A DNA stretch of 64,000 nt, from contig JAFMSR010000019.1 of NCBI GenBank assembly GCA_022818135.1, positions 5,701,773 through 5,765,772 of the forward strand, in the 5' to 3' direction. Position 1 is the first letter of the stretch. Each line of letters begins with the position of its first letter. This DNA is from Saxidomus purpurata (taxonomy: Eukaryota; Mollusca; Bivalvia; Venerida; Veneridae). Shown one piece after another: positions 1 to 11,186 of this stretch. Position numbers and translations under genes: made by a program. The notes beneath the pieces were generated by a model. That model was not told the origin of the DNA, made no database searches, and saw only the letters and a program-made list of their open reading frames with translations.

Positions 1-440
1 ACTTAGGACCACTACTTGCCACACATTATAAGGACAATGAAAGGAGACATTTAAAAATTGTCACGTCTAGATTAACTGTTTACCTTTAATGGAAAATGAT
101 AACAATTACTAGGAAAATGAAGCCTATACGGGCAAAATAATAACTTAAGGGTAAGGGAAGATTATGTAAATATCCATAATGAATTTAAAACAGTAAGGAC
201 AATTTCTTACTCTTTAGGTAAAATGACTCATAGTTAGTTAATAACAATATATATTGATAAAATGACACCTGAATGGGACGTAACATAAACTTTATGGACA
301 TCATTACGGTGTGTGTGTGCGTGTGTGTGCGTGTCGGTGTACGTGTGCGTCAGCGCGTGTGTGTGTGTGTGTACGTGATTGCCTGCGTGCGTGTATGTTA
401 GTTGGGCAATGTTACACATAATAAGGGGACTGCAGTCCAT
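1..440. other. non-coding, GT-rich tract
   Basis: No gene seen. Positions about 308-402 are a degenerate GT/GC-rich microsatellite (GTGTGTGCGTGTG-like). The His/Thr-rich minus-strand reading frame across it is an artefact of the repeat. Confidence 0.6.
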
Positions 441-1020
441 GCATATACAAGTTACAGAGAAAACAGGAAATATTTCTGTATATAAGACCATGTGAAAGGG
501 TTTGAGCCCTAAGTGTGCCCTTGACCTCAGGAGTAGTTGGCTGGATGTTGTGCATGACACACCCTCATAACAGGGATAACACTCCTGTGAAGTTATAATG
601 AAATTGGTCCATGCACTAAAAAGATACAGAGCGGACAGGAAATATTGCAATATAACACTAACTAGCAAGGTTAGGCCTTAAGTGTAAGCTTTACCTATGG
701 AGCAGGTGACTGGGTGTTGTACATGACATACGTTCATCGCATGGGTAACAATTGTGTAAAGCTATATCAAAATCGGTCCATGCATGTTGAAGATACAGGC
801 CAGAAACGAAATTACAGGTAGTAGTGTTTGAGCCCTATGAACGACCTCCCAAGTGTGACCTTGACCTGGGGATAAGTGGCTGGTGGTTTTTTATGCATGG
901 CACACTCTTCGGGTATGGGAAATAATTACATGTATGTGAAATTATGTCAAAAACGGTCCATGCATGTGGAAGATACAGACCGGAAACGAAATTGCGGACG
1001 AGGAACAGCGCAAACCTATA
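440..1020. repeat. three diverged tandem units of about 170 bp
   Basis: Three copies of a unit start near 513, 681 and 855. Each reads roughly GTGTGACCTTGACC, then a CATGACACAC-like stretch, then GGTCCATGCATGT, AGATACAG and a GGAAACGAAAT-like end. Copies are diverged but collinear. The CTTGACC core is shared with the array at 32.7-33.3 kb, so this is probably another version of the same repeat family. No coding capacity. Confidence 0.65.
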
Positions 1021-1690
1021 GTCCCCAAACCATAGGGGACTAATAGTCTTAAAGTAAAATAAAAATCACAATCATTTATTACCATAAGTAAACTTATAAG
1101 GAAAATACGATTCCTTTTATCAGGAAAGGGTAACACATGAAGGCAACTGATACCTACAGGGGAGAAGTACCTTACTTTAAAAAAAACTATTAATGTATTA
1201 AATATTACCAAGTAGGTCAATTATTCAGCTTAAGGACGAAATTTGACATAACTGAGTGGGAAGAAATTCTAAACATCAAGGAAAAGACTTCAGGACAATT
1301 ACTCGGCTTTTAAGTAAAACAATACTTTCCTTTTTTAATTGTTCAAATGAAACCGAGACCTCAAACAATTAAAGAAGGAAAATAATCCCTTTACACCCCA
1401 ACAATAGCCAGCCAGATCACTATTAGTAATTAAATGTCTGATATATCTTCCTTAATATAAGATTATCCATACATTGTAAGTATTTAAATTAATGAAACTA
1501 AAATTTCATCAAAAGCTATTGTAAATGAAGCAACTATTATGGAAGGCATTTTGAAAATCGTGGTAACTGACTACATTATGGTGTAGAATTATATCATTTA
1601 AGGATATGTATACAAAGTATTGCATTGCTTATTCCAAAACAGATTTCTTCTATCTTATAATTGAGATTAACAGAAGACATGATGTAATCG
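1021..1690. other. non-coding, nothing recognised
   Basis: AT-rich sequence with no ORF of note and no repeat that I can pair with another part of the window. Confidence 0.5.
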
Positions 1691-3115
1691 TAATTCCTCA
1701 GTAATGTGCTTACAATGACTATGACCTTGATAATGATCTTGCATGATTACAAAGTGCTATAATTAAAAGTAATGTCTTCGTACAAATGCTTTTGTGTGTT
1801 TCACTTGCATCTTCTTTTTCTTAGATATTTCATGCATTGGCTTGGAAAGAAACTGCCATTGTGAAATGCAGTGGCCTCTTCGGACAGTCTTGCATTTTTC
1901 TATGGCGGTCAATAATATTTGCACAAAATGGTTATGAAAGGAAAGCGTAACTTGCCACATCATATACAATGTAGTTTTGAATCAACAGAAATGGTAATGA
2001 GTAAAGGCAGTAACTTTTTTGTCATTTTGTTATTTTTACCATAACACCGATATTGACAGTGACCTTGTATGAAACTCAAAATACCATATTTATTTATTTC
2101 TTACTTAGTTAATATGCTAATGTGTGTTTCATTTTCTTTTCCTATCCATATTGTTTACCTTGACTGGGAAAAATAACCAGTTTTTGAGAAAAACGGTGGC
2201 CATGTTGAACACTGTCTTGCATTCTCCGTGGCAAGCACTAGAAGCATATGTATATATGACGTTCAGTATATTTAACAGAACTAGTTACATCATATAAGTT
2301 TGAATCTACAGAAGATGTAATGAGACAAAACAGTGATTGTTTTAGTCATTTTGACTCTTTGCCCTTGATAATGACCTTACATGAATCTGAAATTACTATA
2401 ATTTTAGTATTTTTATAACTGTTCTAGTTCAAAAGCTTATACATGTTCCTTTTGTACTTTCTTTTACTTGTATGGCTGTATAACACTATAAATTTCAAAC
2501 AAGATTGGCTTCAAAATACAGTTTTGATGTATAGTTTTGATTAATCACAAAAACAGATGAGGTGAAACAGTGAATTCTTTAGTCATTTTGACCTTTTGAC
2601 CTTAAATATGACCTCGGTAGTGACCTTGTATGAAACTCAAAGTATCTTATATATTTAGCGCTTCCTTAGTAAACATGCTAACGTGTGTTTCATTTGCATT
2701 TTCTTTTCAGATAAATATTTTATACCTTGACTAGCTCAAAAACCTGTCAGTGTGAAAACGGCAGCCATTTTGGTGCCATCTTACGTTTCTCCAGACACAA
2801 CCCATTTCATTAGCATCAAATAGTTGTTAAATAAAAGTATATGCATATAAGATATCATTTATACCATTCAGGACTTGCTACATCATATAGTTTTGAATCA
2901 ACAGAAGAAGTACTGAGGTGAAACAGGGATTTTGTAGTAATATTGACCTTTTGACATTATATGACCTTGATAGCGATCATGTAAAAACTCAAAATCTCGT
3001 CACACTGAGCCTTTTTTGTACATATGTTAATATGTGTTTCTTTTATCGCTTTGATAACGATTTTAGATGACATGAATAAACCTGGCAAAAACGGCGGCCA
3101 TATGCGCCATTTTAG
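1690..3115. repeat. degenerate tandem array, units about 240-360 bp
   Basis: At least four or five units recur, beginning near 1720, 2050, 2368, 2600 and 2955. Each has GACCTTGATAGTGACCTTG-like text, then AACTCAAAAT, then GTGTGTTTCATTTGC, then an AAAACGG-GGCCAT-like stretch, and ends in a CATCATATAGTTTTGAATC plus TTAGTCATTTTGACC-like text. Units have drifted and differ in length. This looks like an old locally amplified repeat. The 85-residue ORF at 3024-3281 lies partly in it and shows no domain. Confidence 0.6.
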
Positions 3116-4179
3116 CTTTCCCGGTCCCGCACCACTTTTTTCTTATCCATGCCGTAAAACTTCAGAGTATCCCGAAAATTTTGGTATATGCCTAATTTTT
3201 TTCATTTTTGTTGCCCAGTTATTTCTTAACGAAGCCACTTTTGGGAGCTTTGTTACTCTGTCATTACGTTTTTGCATATAAAACAAAAACAGTTAAGAAA
3301 CTGATATACCCTTATATAAGTGTATAAAATATTTGTGTACATAGATTTAACATTTCTTGAAATCTGCGATGGCTGATATTCACAACAATCATCTGATGTG
3401 CTGATAACTATCTTTATTTTACACTGTAAAGATCGTTCATTTGATTTTGACGAATTTATACTCAAAGTAATGTAACAAATCATGACAGTTCATACCTTAT
3501 GAAAATGTAGTGAATGTATATCAGTACTTAGTGTATCAAAATGCTGAAATAATGTTTACAGTATTAAATTAAATTGTGAAGACGTTGCTGAGTCATTTTG
3601 AATGACAAACCGATAAATTTGATTTGATTTTGATTTGCCACAAACGAGTGCGTTCTTTACTTAATGTTTGAGCAGATATTTTTCATCGTGTCTGATGTTG
3701 TATAGCGGATCATATTTATGACGATATATCTTCTCATTTTTGCTAACATGGTATAGAGAGTCTAATTCGCGCGGGAAAACTTTCGCTGTTAAAAGTTGTT
3801 TAACTCTTGGTGTTTCTCTTATTGTAAGAACTTCTTTAAGGTGTAGTTTACTTTAATTCGCGACAGCAAGAGAACAAAAAGCCGCAAATAAGTGTAGCCG
3901 TAGCGGAAAATAAAATTGTAGCGAATAGAGGGTCATGTTCAATACCGAAATTTTCATATATACTTTCATATTGCCCCGTTCACTTTCACCCACGGAATTC
4001 TTTCGCTATTCTACGATACTAAATTTTGGCAACTTAGACAGTTCTAACGATATGCTGTTCTGACTATTTCATTTGTTTACAAATGTTATTTTAATGAAGG
4101 TTTGTATTTAGAATTGAGACACGTTTTGCATTTACATTAACTTTTGTCTCATAAAACATAGCTTTATTTTTAAAATGGT
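3116..4179. other. non-coding, nothing recognised
   Basis: No supported gene. Short ORFs here lack any recognisable motif. Confidence 0.5.
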
Positions 4180-4374
4180 TCGACAATTCCGGAACAAGAG
4201 GACCTGGGTTCGAATCCCAGACCAAGCACGAGATGTGTCCTTGGGCAAAGATACTGATGCCACACGTGCCTCAGTCCTGCCAGCCGTAAATGGGTAGCAG
4301 TGATGAAGATCTCGCTACCTGTCTCTCGCGGACGTGATGACATCTGGAATGAGTGTCCGAGAGCGTCTCAATAA
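4180..4374 (+). mobile_element. tRNA-derived SINE fragment (LTR element target)
   Basis: GGTTCGAATCCCAG near 4208 is a near-perfect RNA polymerase III B box in its T-arm context, as in tRNA-derived SINEs. The following text (GTGTCCTTGGGCAAAG and onwards) is a typical SINE body. I cannot see a convincing A box upstream, so the head is truncated or diverged. The element runs to the ATAA that the gypsy retrotransposon duplicated on insertion. The sequence after 15518 (ATAAACTACAAAG) is therefore the original continuation. Confidence 0.6.
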
Positions 4375-5010
4375 TGTAATGACTGTATGGCTATCCGAAA
4401 TACACTGTCCGAAAGTTGTCACTTATTTGATTTCAGCTTACCTTGATTTTTAGCGTAAATAAGTCATTCCTTTGTTTAATTCCATTTGTAATAATAACTT
4501 TGCTTAACACTTGATGTTTTTAGCACAGTTTATGTTCACAGAATTGTTGTGTATCATTGTATTTTGCATTTCCAGCATTTATGACACTTGCTGTCAAGTT
4601 GAAAATGTCCGCCATGTTTACTATTTTTGTTACGGCGAATTAATCGAACCAAAATTCTGTTTTATCTATTTCATGTATAATTATGCATTACAGAGTTGTA
4701 TTTTAACTGAACGGTTGTTTTAAGTATTATGGAGTAATTCATAATAATAGATTACCATATTCTGAGATACAAGAAGTAAAAGTATTAGGGACTATTTTAG
4801 TCACTTGTGCGGAAGAAGCTGGCAAGTTTTTATGTTAGAATATCAGCGTTATTTAATGTCTGTTACAGTTTTAAAGTATATTTTATGCTATTTTCAGTTA
4901 AAATGGAACCACTTTGTATTGTTAGTGATTAACTTGGAACATTTTATTAATACTTTAATTTTCTTGTCCATCACAGTGTCCGAGGCCGTATAACTACTGT
5001 GCTGGATTGC

Positions 5011-5071
5011 TGGATGCTGCCAAATTCTGATTGGCTATCAGCTATTTGCCAGCATCCGCACCCTATATAAG
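5011..5071 (+). promoter_or_regulatory. LTR promoter: inverted CCAAT, stem-loop and TATA box
   Basis: TATATAAG at 5064-5071 is a good TATA box, predicting transcription start near 5095. An inverted CCAAT box (ATTGG, 5030-5034) lies 30 bp upstream. The two flank sequences GGATGCTGCCAAAT and ATTTGCCAGCATCC form an imperfect inverted repeat around it. The same module occurs in the 3' LTR at 15041-15101. Start site and R/U5 boundaries are inferred. Confidence 0.55.
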
Positions 5072-5199
5072 TGGCTCAGGTCCAGTAATGGCAGCCAGTT
5101 GACAGCTCGAGCTCGGCAGCATCTGAAATTTAAGCTTGACCCATCTTTTTTTTAGAATATTTCACCTTTAGACAGTTTTCTACATTCATAAGTATACTG

Positions 5200-5205
5200 G
5201 TAAGA
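5200..5205 (+). promoter_or_regulatory. candidate splice donor in U5
   Basis: CTG|GTAAGA is a strong donor consensus lying inside the predicted transcript and upstream of the primer-binding site. Together with the acceptor-like sequence at 11171-11181 it could make a spliced message for the third ORF. This is inference; no transcript evidence is available. Confidence 0.3.
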
Positions 5206-5491
5206 CCAAGTTTGGTTATTTGAAACTGCAGATCCCTTGTATAATATTTGACAGCAGTTTGTTGATAAACAAACAGTGTTTATCAAAGTAGTCCCATAGC
5301 AACTGGCGAGCATTGCTGGACCTGCCGCGATTTTTAATCACTTTTACCAGACTATCGGTCACTCGGATGATATATATATATTTATATATGATTATTACAA
5401 TAATCAATTAATAGATTATTGAAACAACATTGTGTTTGTCTTTTACTTTTGAGAGTCTTCAACTAAATAATAAGCCAGGTGGCTTACAAAC

Positions 5492-5508
5492 TGGTGTCAG
5501 AGAAGTGG
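5492..5508 (+). other. primer-binding site, tRNA-Leu type
   Basis: Three bases after the LTR, TGGTGTCAGAGAAGTGG begins with TGG, the complement of the universal CCA tRNA end. It then matches the complement of the acceptor stem of tRNA-Leu (TGTCAGAAGTGGG type), with an extra GA in the middle. The tRNA assignment is from general knowledge of these primers. Confidence 0.6.
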
Positions 5509-5645
5509 AATGTACTAAGTGTCAAAGTACATTACGAATACTTACACCTACATTAACCAGACTGAAATCAACAAAATATAGTCGAACCTCAACCTACAAC
5601 TAGCTACCTGATTCTACATACTGTATAATAAATCAACTGTTTGAT

Positions 5646-6833
5646 ATGGCATCGCCTGATCCTGAAATAGAATTCAATATGCAAAATGTTGATCAGTTAC
5701 ATGAGAACCAAGAACCCGAGATTGATGTACTTCACCATGATGATATTGACAATTCTGATAATGAGAGTATATGTAGTATATCAACTGTAATTAGTCACAA
5801 TTCAATTGAAAACCCGCTGGGCAATCGTTCCAACATAAGAAATAATGATCACATCTATCATCAACCTTCAATTGGTTCAAGAATAAGACAGGACAGTTCA
5901 AATAACTGTGGTGACTTCCGTCAGCCTTATGTACCACCAACACCAGTCGTGCAATCTATAAAGCCTGATTCCTATGATGGCTCACAAAGTTTTGACCAGT
6001 ATCTTTCACATTTTGAAGATTGTTCTGAGCTGGCTCGCTGGGATTATCGAACCAGAGTGTTGATCCTTTCGGCTAGTTTAAGGGGTACTGCAAGGACATA
6101 CTATATGAGCTTAACAGAAACTGAACGTCGCGATTATCACATGTTAGTTTTAAGACTACGCAACCGTTTCGGACATTTGAAACATCAAGCTCTGTGGCTA
6201 AGCAAGCTTGAAAATAGAAAACGTCAACGTGGTGAAAGCATTGCATCACTTGGTGATGACTTACGACAGCTTTCGCAAAAAGCTTACTCAGATCTTGACG
6301 CGGCCGCACAAGAAAAATTAGCTTTGAATCAGTTTTATCGTTCATTGTCTGTAGACATGAAATGCAGGTGTGTAGACAACAATTGTAGAACAGTCTCAGA
6401 GGCTGTTTCTGTTGTTGAAAAATATGAATGCATCCTTGGTACACAAAATGCTTCCATTCGCGCTCTTGAAACAACTCCTTCATCATCTCAGAATACTGAA
6501 AATTTGCTAACTGAAATAAAACGACTAGAAACAAAAATCAACAAACTAGAGACTCAGGGCAACAAAAACATGAGTAAAAATGATCGCAATGTACGTACAT
6601 GTTTTGGGTGTAATTCACCTAATCATCTTTGGAAAGAATGTCCTAGAAACACACAAAATAGTCAAAGATTCAATATGAACTCCAACTTCACAGGTACACA
6701 ACAAAACCATGCTGCATCATTCAGACAGACAGCTGGTCACAGTAATGTTAGAAAATACATCAATCAAGCTCATTCACAAAATGGTCAACGTTCTTCTCAG
6801 CCAAGCTCAAGCCGTAACTACCAGGGAAACTAA
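5646..6833 (+). CDS. gag: Gag-like polyprotein
   Basis: 395-residue structural protein expected to form the virus-like particle and package element RNA. The acidic N-terminal 80 residues are low complexity. Residues about 105-215 have the pattern of a retrotransposon capsid domain (SYDGSQSFDQYLSHFED, then an LRxRFG-like segment). Residues about 317-330 form a CX2CX4HX4C zinc knuckle (CFGCNSPNHLWKEC), the nucleocapsid signature. The tail is Asn/Gln/Ser-rich. ATG at 5646 is the first Met of the open frame and leaves a leader of about 140 nt after the primer site. The frame ends at TAA 6831-6833, directly after a slippery heptamer. No internal stops, so the gene looks intact. Confidence 0.9.
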   Translation: MASPDPEIEFNMQNVDQLHENQEPEIDVLHHDDIDNSDNESICSISTVISHNSIENPLGNRSNIRNNDHIYHQPSIGSRIRQDSSNNCGDFRQPYVPPTPVVQSIKPDSYDGSQSFDQYLSHFEDCSELARWDYRTRVLILSASLRGTARTYYMSLTETERRDYHMLVLRLRNRFGHLKHQALWLSKLENRKRQRGESIASLGDDLRQLSQKAYSDLDAAAQEKLALNQFYRSLSVDMKCRCVDNNCRTVSEAVSVVEKYECILGTQNASIRALETTPSSSQNTENLLTEIKRLETKINKLETQGNKNMSKNDRNVRTCFGCNSPNHLWKECPRNTQNSQRFNMNSNFTGTQQNHAASFRQTAGHSNVRKYINQAHSQNGQRSSQPSSSRNYQGN

Positions 6834-9800
6834 TCTCAGCTGACTCTACAGGCCAAGAGTCAGCAGATTTACAATCTCAAAGGCCTCCAACAACTAATTT
6901 TTCTGAAATTCAGCATACTGCTAGAGCTGGTTCTAGTTTCAATGAATTTGATAATGGTTTTTACACTTCCTGCAACATAAATAAAATTTCTGTTGATTTT
7001 CTTATTGACTGTGGTGCAACATCATCGCTTATCTCTGAACAAAAGCTATCTGAAATAGATCCTCACCACCAGCTTTTCCGCTTGTTACCTGCCCCAAACT
7101 CACTTCACACTGTCAATGGTGAACAAATAACTGTAGCTGGTAGCATTGACATTGTATTGAAACTTGGCAATCAACACTATGATATTAATTTCATAGTATG
7201 TGATATGGACACACAAGGCATTCTTGGACAAGACTTCTTAAAGAGACATGTAGATAGCATCAACTATAAAAAGTCTTGTCTTCAAATGGGTGATAACATT
7301 ATTCCATTGTATACGGGAGGTAGGTCCTGCCAAATCTGTAGAGTAGAAATGAAAGAAACTATCAAAATTCCAGGTCAATCGCGAATGTGGGTCCCGGTTA
7401 AGGTTCCACAATCAGAGCATCTTAATAACAATGGTTTCATTGAACCACTGACATCTTTCATGGCAAAGAATGAAGTACTTGTTATGAGTGGCATTATTGA
7501 TACCAACAAAGATCCTGTGGTTAATGTCATTAACTATGGGAATGCACCTGCCACTCTTTATAAGAATACTAATATTGGCTTATGTGAATCATACCTTGAA
7601 ACTGAGAGCATTGCAACTGCACGGGTTGCGCATGTTTGCGAAACTGACAGTGACCCTTTTATTTCGGAGCATCTTCACGATCTGTATGACAGAAGTTCAA
7701 TACATCTTAATGATACTGAAAAGCAAGGACTTATAAAGCTCCTCCATAAATATCGCAACACATTTTCAAAGTCATCTGAAGACATTGGCATTACAAATTT
7801 AGTACAACATGCAGTTAATACTAGGGATGCTATCCCAGTACGCCAACCTCCACGTAGGCTTCCGTTAGGTAAACGTACTGTTGAAAAAGAAGAAATAGAC
7901 AAAATGTTATCCCGCGGTATAATTGAACCATCTTGTAGTGCATGGGCGTCACCTGTAGTTTTAGTTACAAAGAAAGACGGAACACCAAGATTCTGTATTG
8001 ACTATCGTAAGCTTAATGACCTCACTGTTAAGGACGCATACCCTCTTCCACGCGTTGATGACTGCATAGATGCTTTATCTGGAGCACAGTACTTCAGCTC
8101 ATTAGATTTAAATAGTGGGTACTGGCAAGTGGGCATGAAGCCAGAAGATAAAGAGAAAACTGCCTTTGCAACAACCATGGGTCTTTTCCAGTTTACAGTA
8201 ATGAGTTTTGGTCTTGCCAATGCGCCTTCAACTTTTGAACGTCTAATGGAAAATGTACTTCGTGGACTCCAATGGGAGGAATGTCTCCTTTATATGGATG
8301 ACATAATCTGCCCCTGTCACACAGTAACACAGGGCCTAGAAAGGCTTGACCATATACTTCATCGCTTGAAGGAAGCTAACCTAAAGCTAAAACCGTCTAA
8401 ATGTTCCTTGTTTCAAAAGAAAGTTAACTTTTTAGGTCATGTAGTATCTGAAAATGGTATCTCAACAGACCCCAGTAAGATTAATGCAGTGAAAAACTGG
8501 CAAACTCCTAAAAATGCAAAAGAGGTCAGAAGTTTTCTCGGACTTTGTTCATATTATCGTCGCTTTGTAGAAGGGTTTGCTAAACTTGCACGTCCACTCC
8601 ATCGATTAACAGAAAAGGCATTCAAATTTGACTGGACAGACGACTGCGAAAAAGCCTTCCAAACTTTGAAAACAGCACTTATTTCGGCTCCAATTCTTGG
8701 ATACCCTGTTCCAGACAAACAGTTTATACTTGACACAGACGCGAGTGACACAGCAACAGGTGCAGTTCTATCGCAAGTTCAAAATGGCCATGAAGTTGTT
8801 ATCGCTTACTTGAGTAAGAGTCTTAACAAACATGAGCAAAGCTACTGTGTTACGCGTAAAGAATTACTTGCAGTTGTACATGCCTTGAAATCATTTCACC
8901 ATTACCTTTATGGTCAACCAATACTATTAAGAACTGACAATGCAGCTGTAAGCTGGATGCGAAATCTTAAACAACCTACTGGTCAAGTTGCGCGCTGGTT
9001 AGAACTTTTAGGTACTTATAACATAAACGTTAAACACAGACCTGGCTTACAACACCGAAATGCTGATGCATTATCAAGAGCACCATGTACGAGGTGTACT
9101 AAACAACAAAGTGGCAATGATGTCAATGACTCTGTTGACTGCATTGCTACAAGTGAACCAGACAATGAAGTAATCACTGACACACCTAGCAACAACTCTG
9201 TCCAAGACTCAGCACTTGAAACACTTCCACAACTTGCACGGGTAGTCACATCAAACCCATCCCCACAACATTCACCTTTTGAGGAAACACACATTCTTTT
9301 GTCAAGATGGTCACAAACAGAAATAAGCGAACAACAATTAAGTGATCCTCATTTAAAAATTCTTCTTCTGGCTCTCAATCAGTCAAATGATCGTCCACTA
9401 TGGCAGGATGTTAGCAACTGTTCGTCAACTACCAAGACTCTGTGGCGTATGTGGGACCGTCTTTCTGTTGATGGAGGTGTCCTATTTAGGTCGTGGGTCG
9501 ATGATGAACATACAATACGTAAACAGCTTATAGTACCTGAAGCAATGCAAAAAGAAGTTTTTCATTTTATGCATGATTTACCATCTGCTGCACATTTAGG
9601 GGCTGATAAAACACTTTCTAAAGTTCGCCAAGATTTTTACTGGCCAGGAATGAAAGATGACATTGAAAGGTTTTGTAAACAATGTTCTCAGTGTGCTTCT
9701 CGTAAACCACACAAACCTGTGAAGTCACCATTAGGTCAGATACATGTTTCGCAACCAATGGAAAAGGTTGCATTGGACATCTTTGGTCCTTTACCAAAAT

Positions 9801-10663
9801 CTGAAAATGGCAATGTCTATATTTTAGTTATCTGCGACTGCTTTACACGGTGGACTGAAGCAATACCTTTGCCAAATCAGGAATCAGAAACAATTGCAAA
9901 AGCATTTGTCAATGAATTTGTTTCTCGTTTCGGTGTCCCTCTTCAAGTGCATTCTGATCAAGGCACAAATTTTGTTTCAAAGCTATTCAGCAATATGTGC
10001 AGTCTACTACATATCCATCATACAAAATCTACAGCTCTGCACCCTCAAGCTAATGGAACAGTTGAGCGTTTTATGCGCACATTAGCGGCAATGTTAAGCA
10101 TGTATTGTTCTACAAACCAACGTCAGTGGGATCGCTACCTACCACAAGTAATGATGGCCTATAGGTCATCAGTAAATGCATCCACTGGTAAAACTCCAAA
10201 TCAAATGGTTTTTGGAAGAAATATAGTCCTCTCCCTTCAGGCATTTATTGGGTTTCTACCTCAGTCAAACCACGCCCAAGTTAATGATGCGACAACATCA
10301 GACTACATCACTAGTTTGAAGGATCAGCTGGTTGTGATACATGATCAAGCACACAAGGTCCTGAAAACTAAAATTGAATACAGAAAGAGGCATTATGATC
10401 TTACAGCAAAGAATCGAGCATTCTCAGTAGGTAATCCAGTATGGCTGCATGACAAACAGCGACGCCCTGGTGTCTGTAGCAAACTTTCACCGCACTGGAA
10501 GGGTCCCTTTCTCATTACCAAGAAAATTGATGACTTGGTCTATCTTGTTAAAAGATCTCTTAAGTTACCAGCAAAAGCTGTTCATATTGATAGACTGGTG
10601 AAATACAACTGTGGGAATGTACCAAAGTGGTTTGCTGCCTACTTGAGTGAAAAGTCACAGTAG
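6818..10663 (+). CDS. pol: Pol polyprotein: protease, RT, RNase H, integrase
   Basis: Open frame from 6818 to stop 10661-10663, with no ATG needed because it is entered by -1 frameshifting from gag. Protease: LIDCGATSSLIS at about 7001-7036, with Cys where most aspartic proteases have Thr or Ser. RT: CIDYRKLND near 7990, LDLNSGYWQV near 8105 and YMDD at 8291-8302. RNase H: DTDAS at 8732-8746. Integrase: HHCC zinc domain near 9565-9700, then catalytic D 9776-9778, D 9956-9958 and E 10064-10066, giving D,D(35)E spacing. A GPF motif near 10500 marks the C-terminal module. All catalytic residues are present and there is no premature stop, so the copy may be functional. Confidence 0.95.
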   Translation, partial: LPGKLISADSTGQESADLQSQRPPTTNFSEIQHTARAGSSFNEFDNGFYTSCNINKISVDFLIDCGATSSLISEQKLSEIDPHHQLFRLLPAPNSLHTVNGEQITVAGSIDIVLKLGNQHYDINFIVCDMDTQGILGQDFLKRHVDSINYKKSCLQMGDNIIPLYTGGRSCQICRVEMKETIKIPGQSRMWVPVKVPQSEHLNNNGFIEPLTSFMAKNEVLVMSGIIDTNKDPVVNVINYGNAPATLYKNTNIGLCESYLETESIATARVAHVCETDSDPFISEHLHDLYDRSSIHLNDTEKQGLIKLLHKYRNTFSKSSEDIGITNLVQHAVNTRDAIPVRQPPRRLPLGKRTVEKEEIDKMLSRGIIEPSCSAWASPVVLVTKKDGTPRFCIDYRKLNDLTVKDAYPLPRVDDCIDALSGAQYFSSLDLNSGYWQVGMKPEDKEKTAFATTMGLFQFTVMSFGLANAPSTFERLMENVLRGLQWEECLLYMDDIICPCHTVTQGLERLDHILHRLKEANLKLKPSKCSLFQKKVNFLGHVVSENGISTDPSKINAVKNWQTPKNAKEVRSFLGLCSYYRRFVEGFAKLARPLHRLTEKAFKFDWTDDCEKAFQTLKTALISAPILGYPVPDKQFILDTDASDTATGAVLSQVQNGHEVVIAYLSKSLNKHEQSYCVTRKELLAVVHALKSFHHYLYGQPILLRTDNAAVSWMRNLKQPTGQVARWLELLGTYNINVKHRPGLQHRNADALSRAPCTRCTKQQSGNDVNDSVDCIATSEPDNEVITDTPSNNSVQDSALETLPQLARVVTSNPSPQHSPFEETHILLSRWSQTEISEQQLSDPHLKILLLALNQSNDRPLWQDVSNCSSTTKTLWRMWDRLSVDGGVLFRSWVDDEHTIRKQLIVPEAMQKEVFHFMHDLPSAAHLGADKTLSKVRQDFYWPGMKDDIERFCKQCSQCASRKPHKPVKSPLGQIHVSQPMEKVALDIFGPLPKSENGNVYILVICDCFTRWTEAIPLPNQESETIAKAFVNEFVSRFGVPLQVHSDQGTNFVSKLFSNMCSLLHIHHTKSTALHPQANGTVERFMRTLAAMLSMYCSTNQRQWDRYLPQVMMAYRSSVNASTGKTPNQMVFGRNIVLSLQAFIGFLPQSNHAQVNDATTSDYITSLKDQLVVIHDQAHKVLKTKIEYRKRHYDLTAKNRAFSVGNPVWLHDKQRRPGVCSKLSPHWKGPFLITKKIDDLVYLVKRSLKLPAKAVHIDRLVKYNCGNVPKWFAAYLSEKSQ
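6824..6886 (+). promoter_or_regulatory. -1 ribosomal frameshift signal: slippery site plus predicted pseudoknot
   Basis: GGGAAAC at 6824-6830 is read in the gag frame as G GGA AAC, the canonical X XXY YYZ heptamer, and is followed at once by the gag stop. After an 8-nt spacer, GCTGACTCT (6839-6847) pairs perfectly with AGAGTCAGC (6856-6864). The loop sequence AGGCC (6850-6854) can pair with GGCCT (6882-6886). This makes an H-type pseudoknot with a 2-nt loop, one unpaired A (6855) between stems and a 17-nt second loop. The pol frame is open from 6818, so a -1 shift here joins gag to pol. The same heptamer is used by betaretroviruses; the fold is read by eye. Confidence 0.85.
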
Positions 10664-11186
10664 AATTTAAGCTTCTCAAGAAATACACGTAGTAGTTGAA
10701 CTTTAAGTGATGACTTTATTATGAGAATAAAGTGATATCTCTGTAGTGAGCATATTTTGTGTTGTTGTTTTTTTTGGAGGCGCCTCCACTGGGTATTGAA
10801 AGTGGATTGATCACCCGCTTGCGATATACCTAATTATAGATGTAATTTTGTGTGATATCATTGATGGATATCAGATGTTATTGTGAAATTGAGTAATTGC
10901 GAACTCAATATTTTGTGAATTCAACTATGCAGTGTACGCATATTTCTTGATTAGCAGGCAGCAATGCAAATACGAGAGCGCGGACTACTTTGATAATTCA
11001 GCCTATGAGTAACATTGTTATATTTGAATTGATCCTACCTACATCCCAGTCCTTCACCCTATTACATCTTCGAATGAGTTTTGTAATAACATCGACGCGC
11101 TTTGATGAAATGACTCAATTGATGAAATTTGGAATGTTATTTAGACATCATTGTCTTACCACACATATTTACTCCTTTCAGAAATG
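10664..11186 (+). other. inter-ORF region with acceptor-like site
   Basis: Non-coding stretch after pol. It ends in TTTACTCCTTTCAG (11168-11181), which fits a splice acceptor, followed by an ATG at 11184-11186. That ATG may have been the original start of the third ORF before a retroelement tail inserted right after it. GGAGGCGCCTCC near 10776 is a short palindrome. Confidence 0.4.

Larger units (their letters stand above)
4375..5488 (+). repeat. 5' LTR
   Basis: Identical to 14405-15518 except for three substitutions. TG...CA ends with a 5-bp inverted repeat (TGTAA/TTACA). Two short ORFs inside each LTR (4511-4723 and 4805-4993, with the same pair in the 3' copy) have no recognisable domain and are probably fortuitous. 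Confidence 0.95.

Noticed and set aside
4190..4240. tRNA gene
   Set aside because: Only the T-arm/B-box part is tRNA-like; no acceptor, D or anticodon arms. It fits a SINE.
6073..6534. 153-residue antisense ORF in gag
   Set aside because: Shadow of the gag reading frame.
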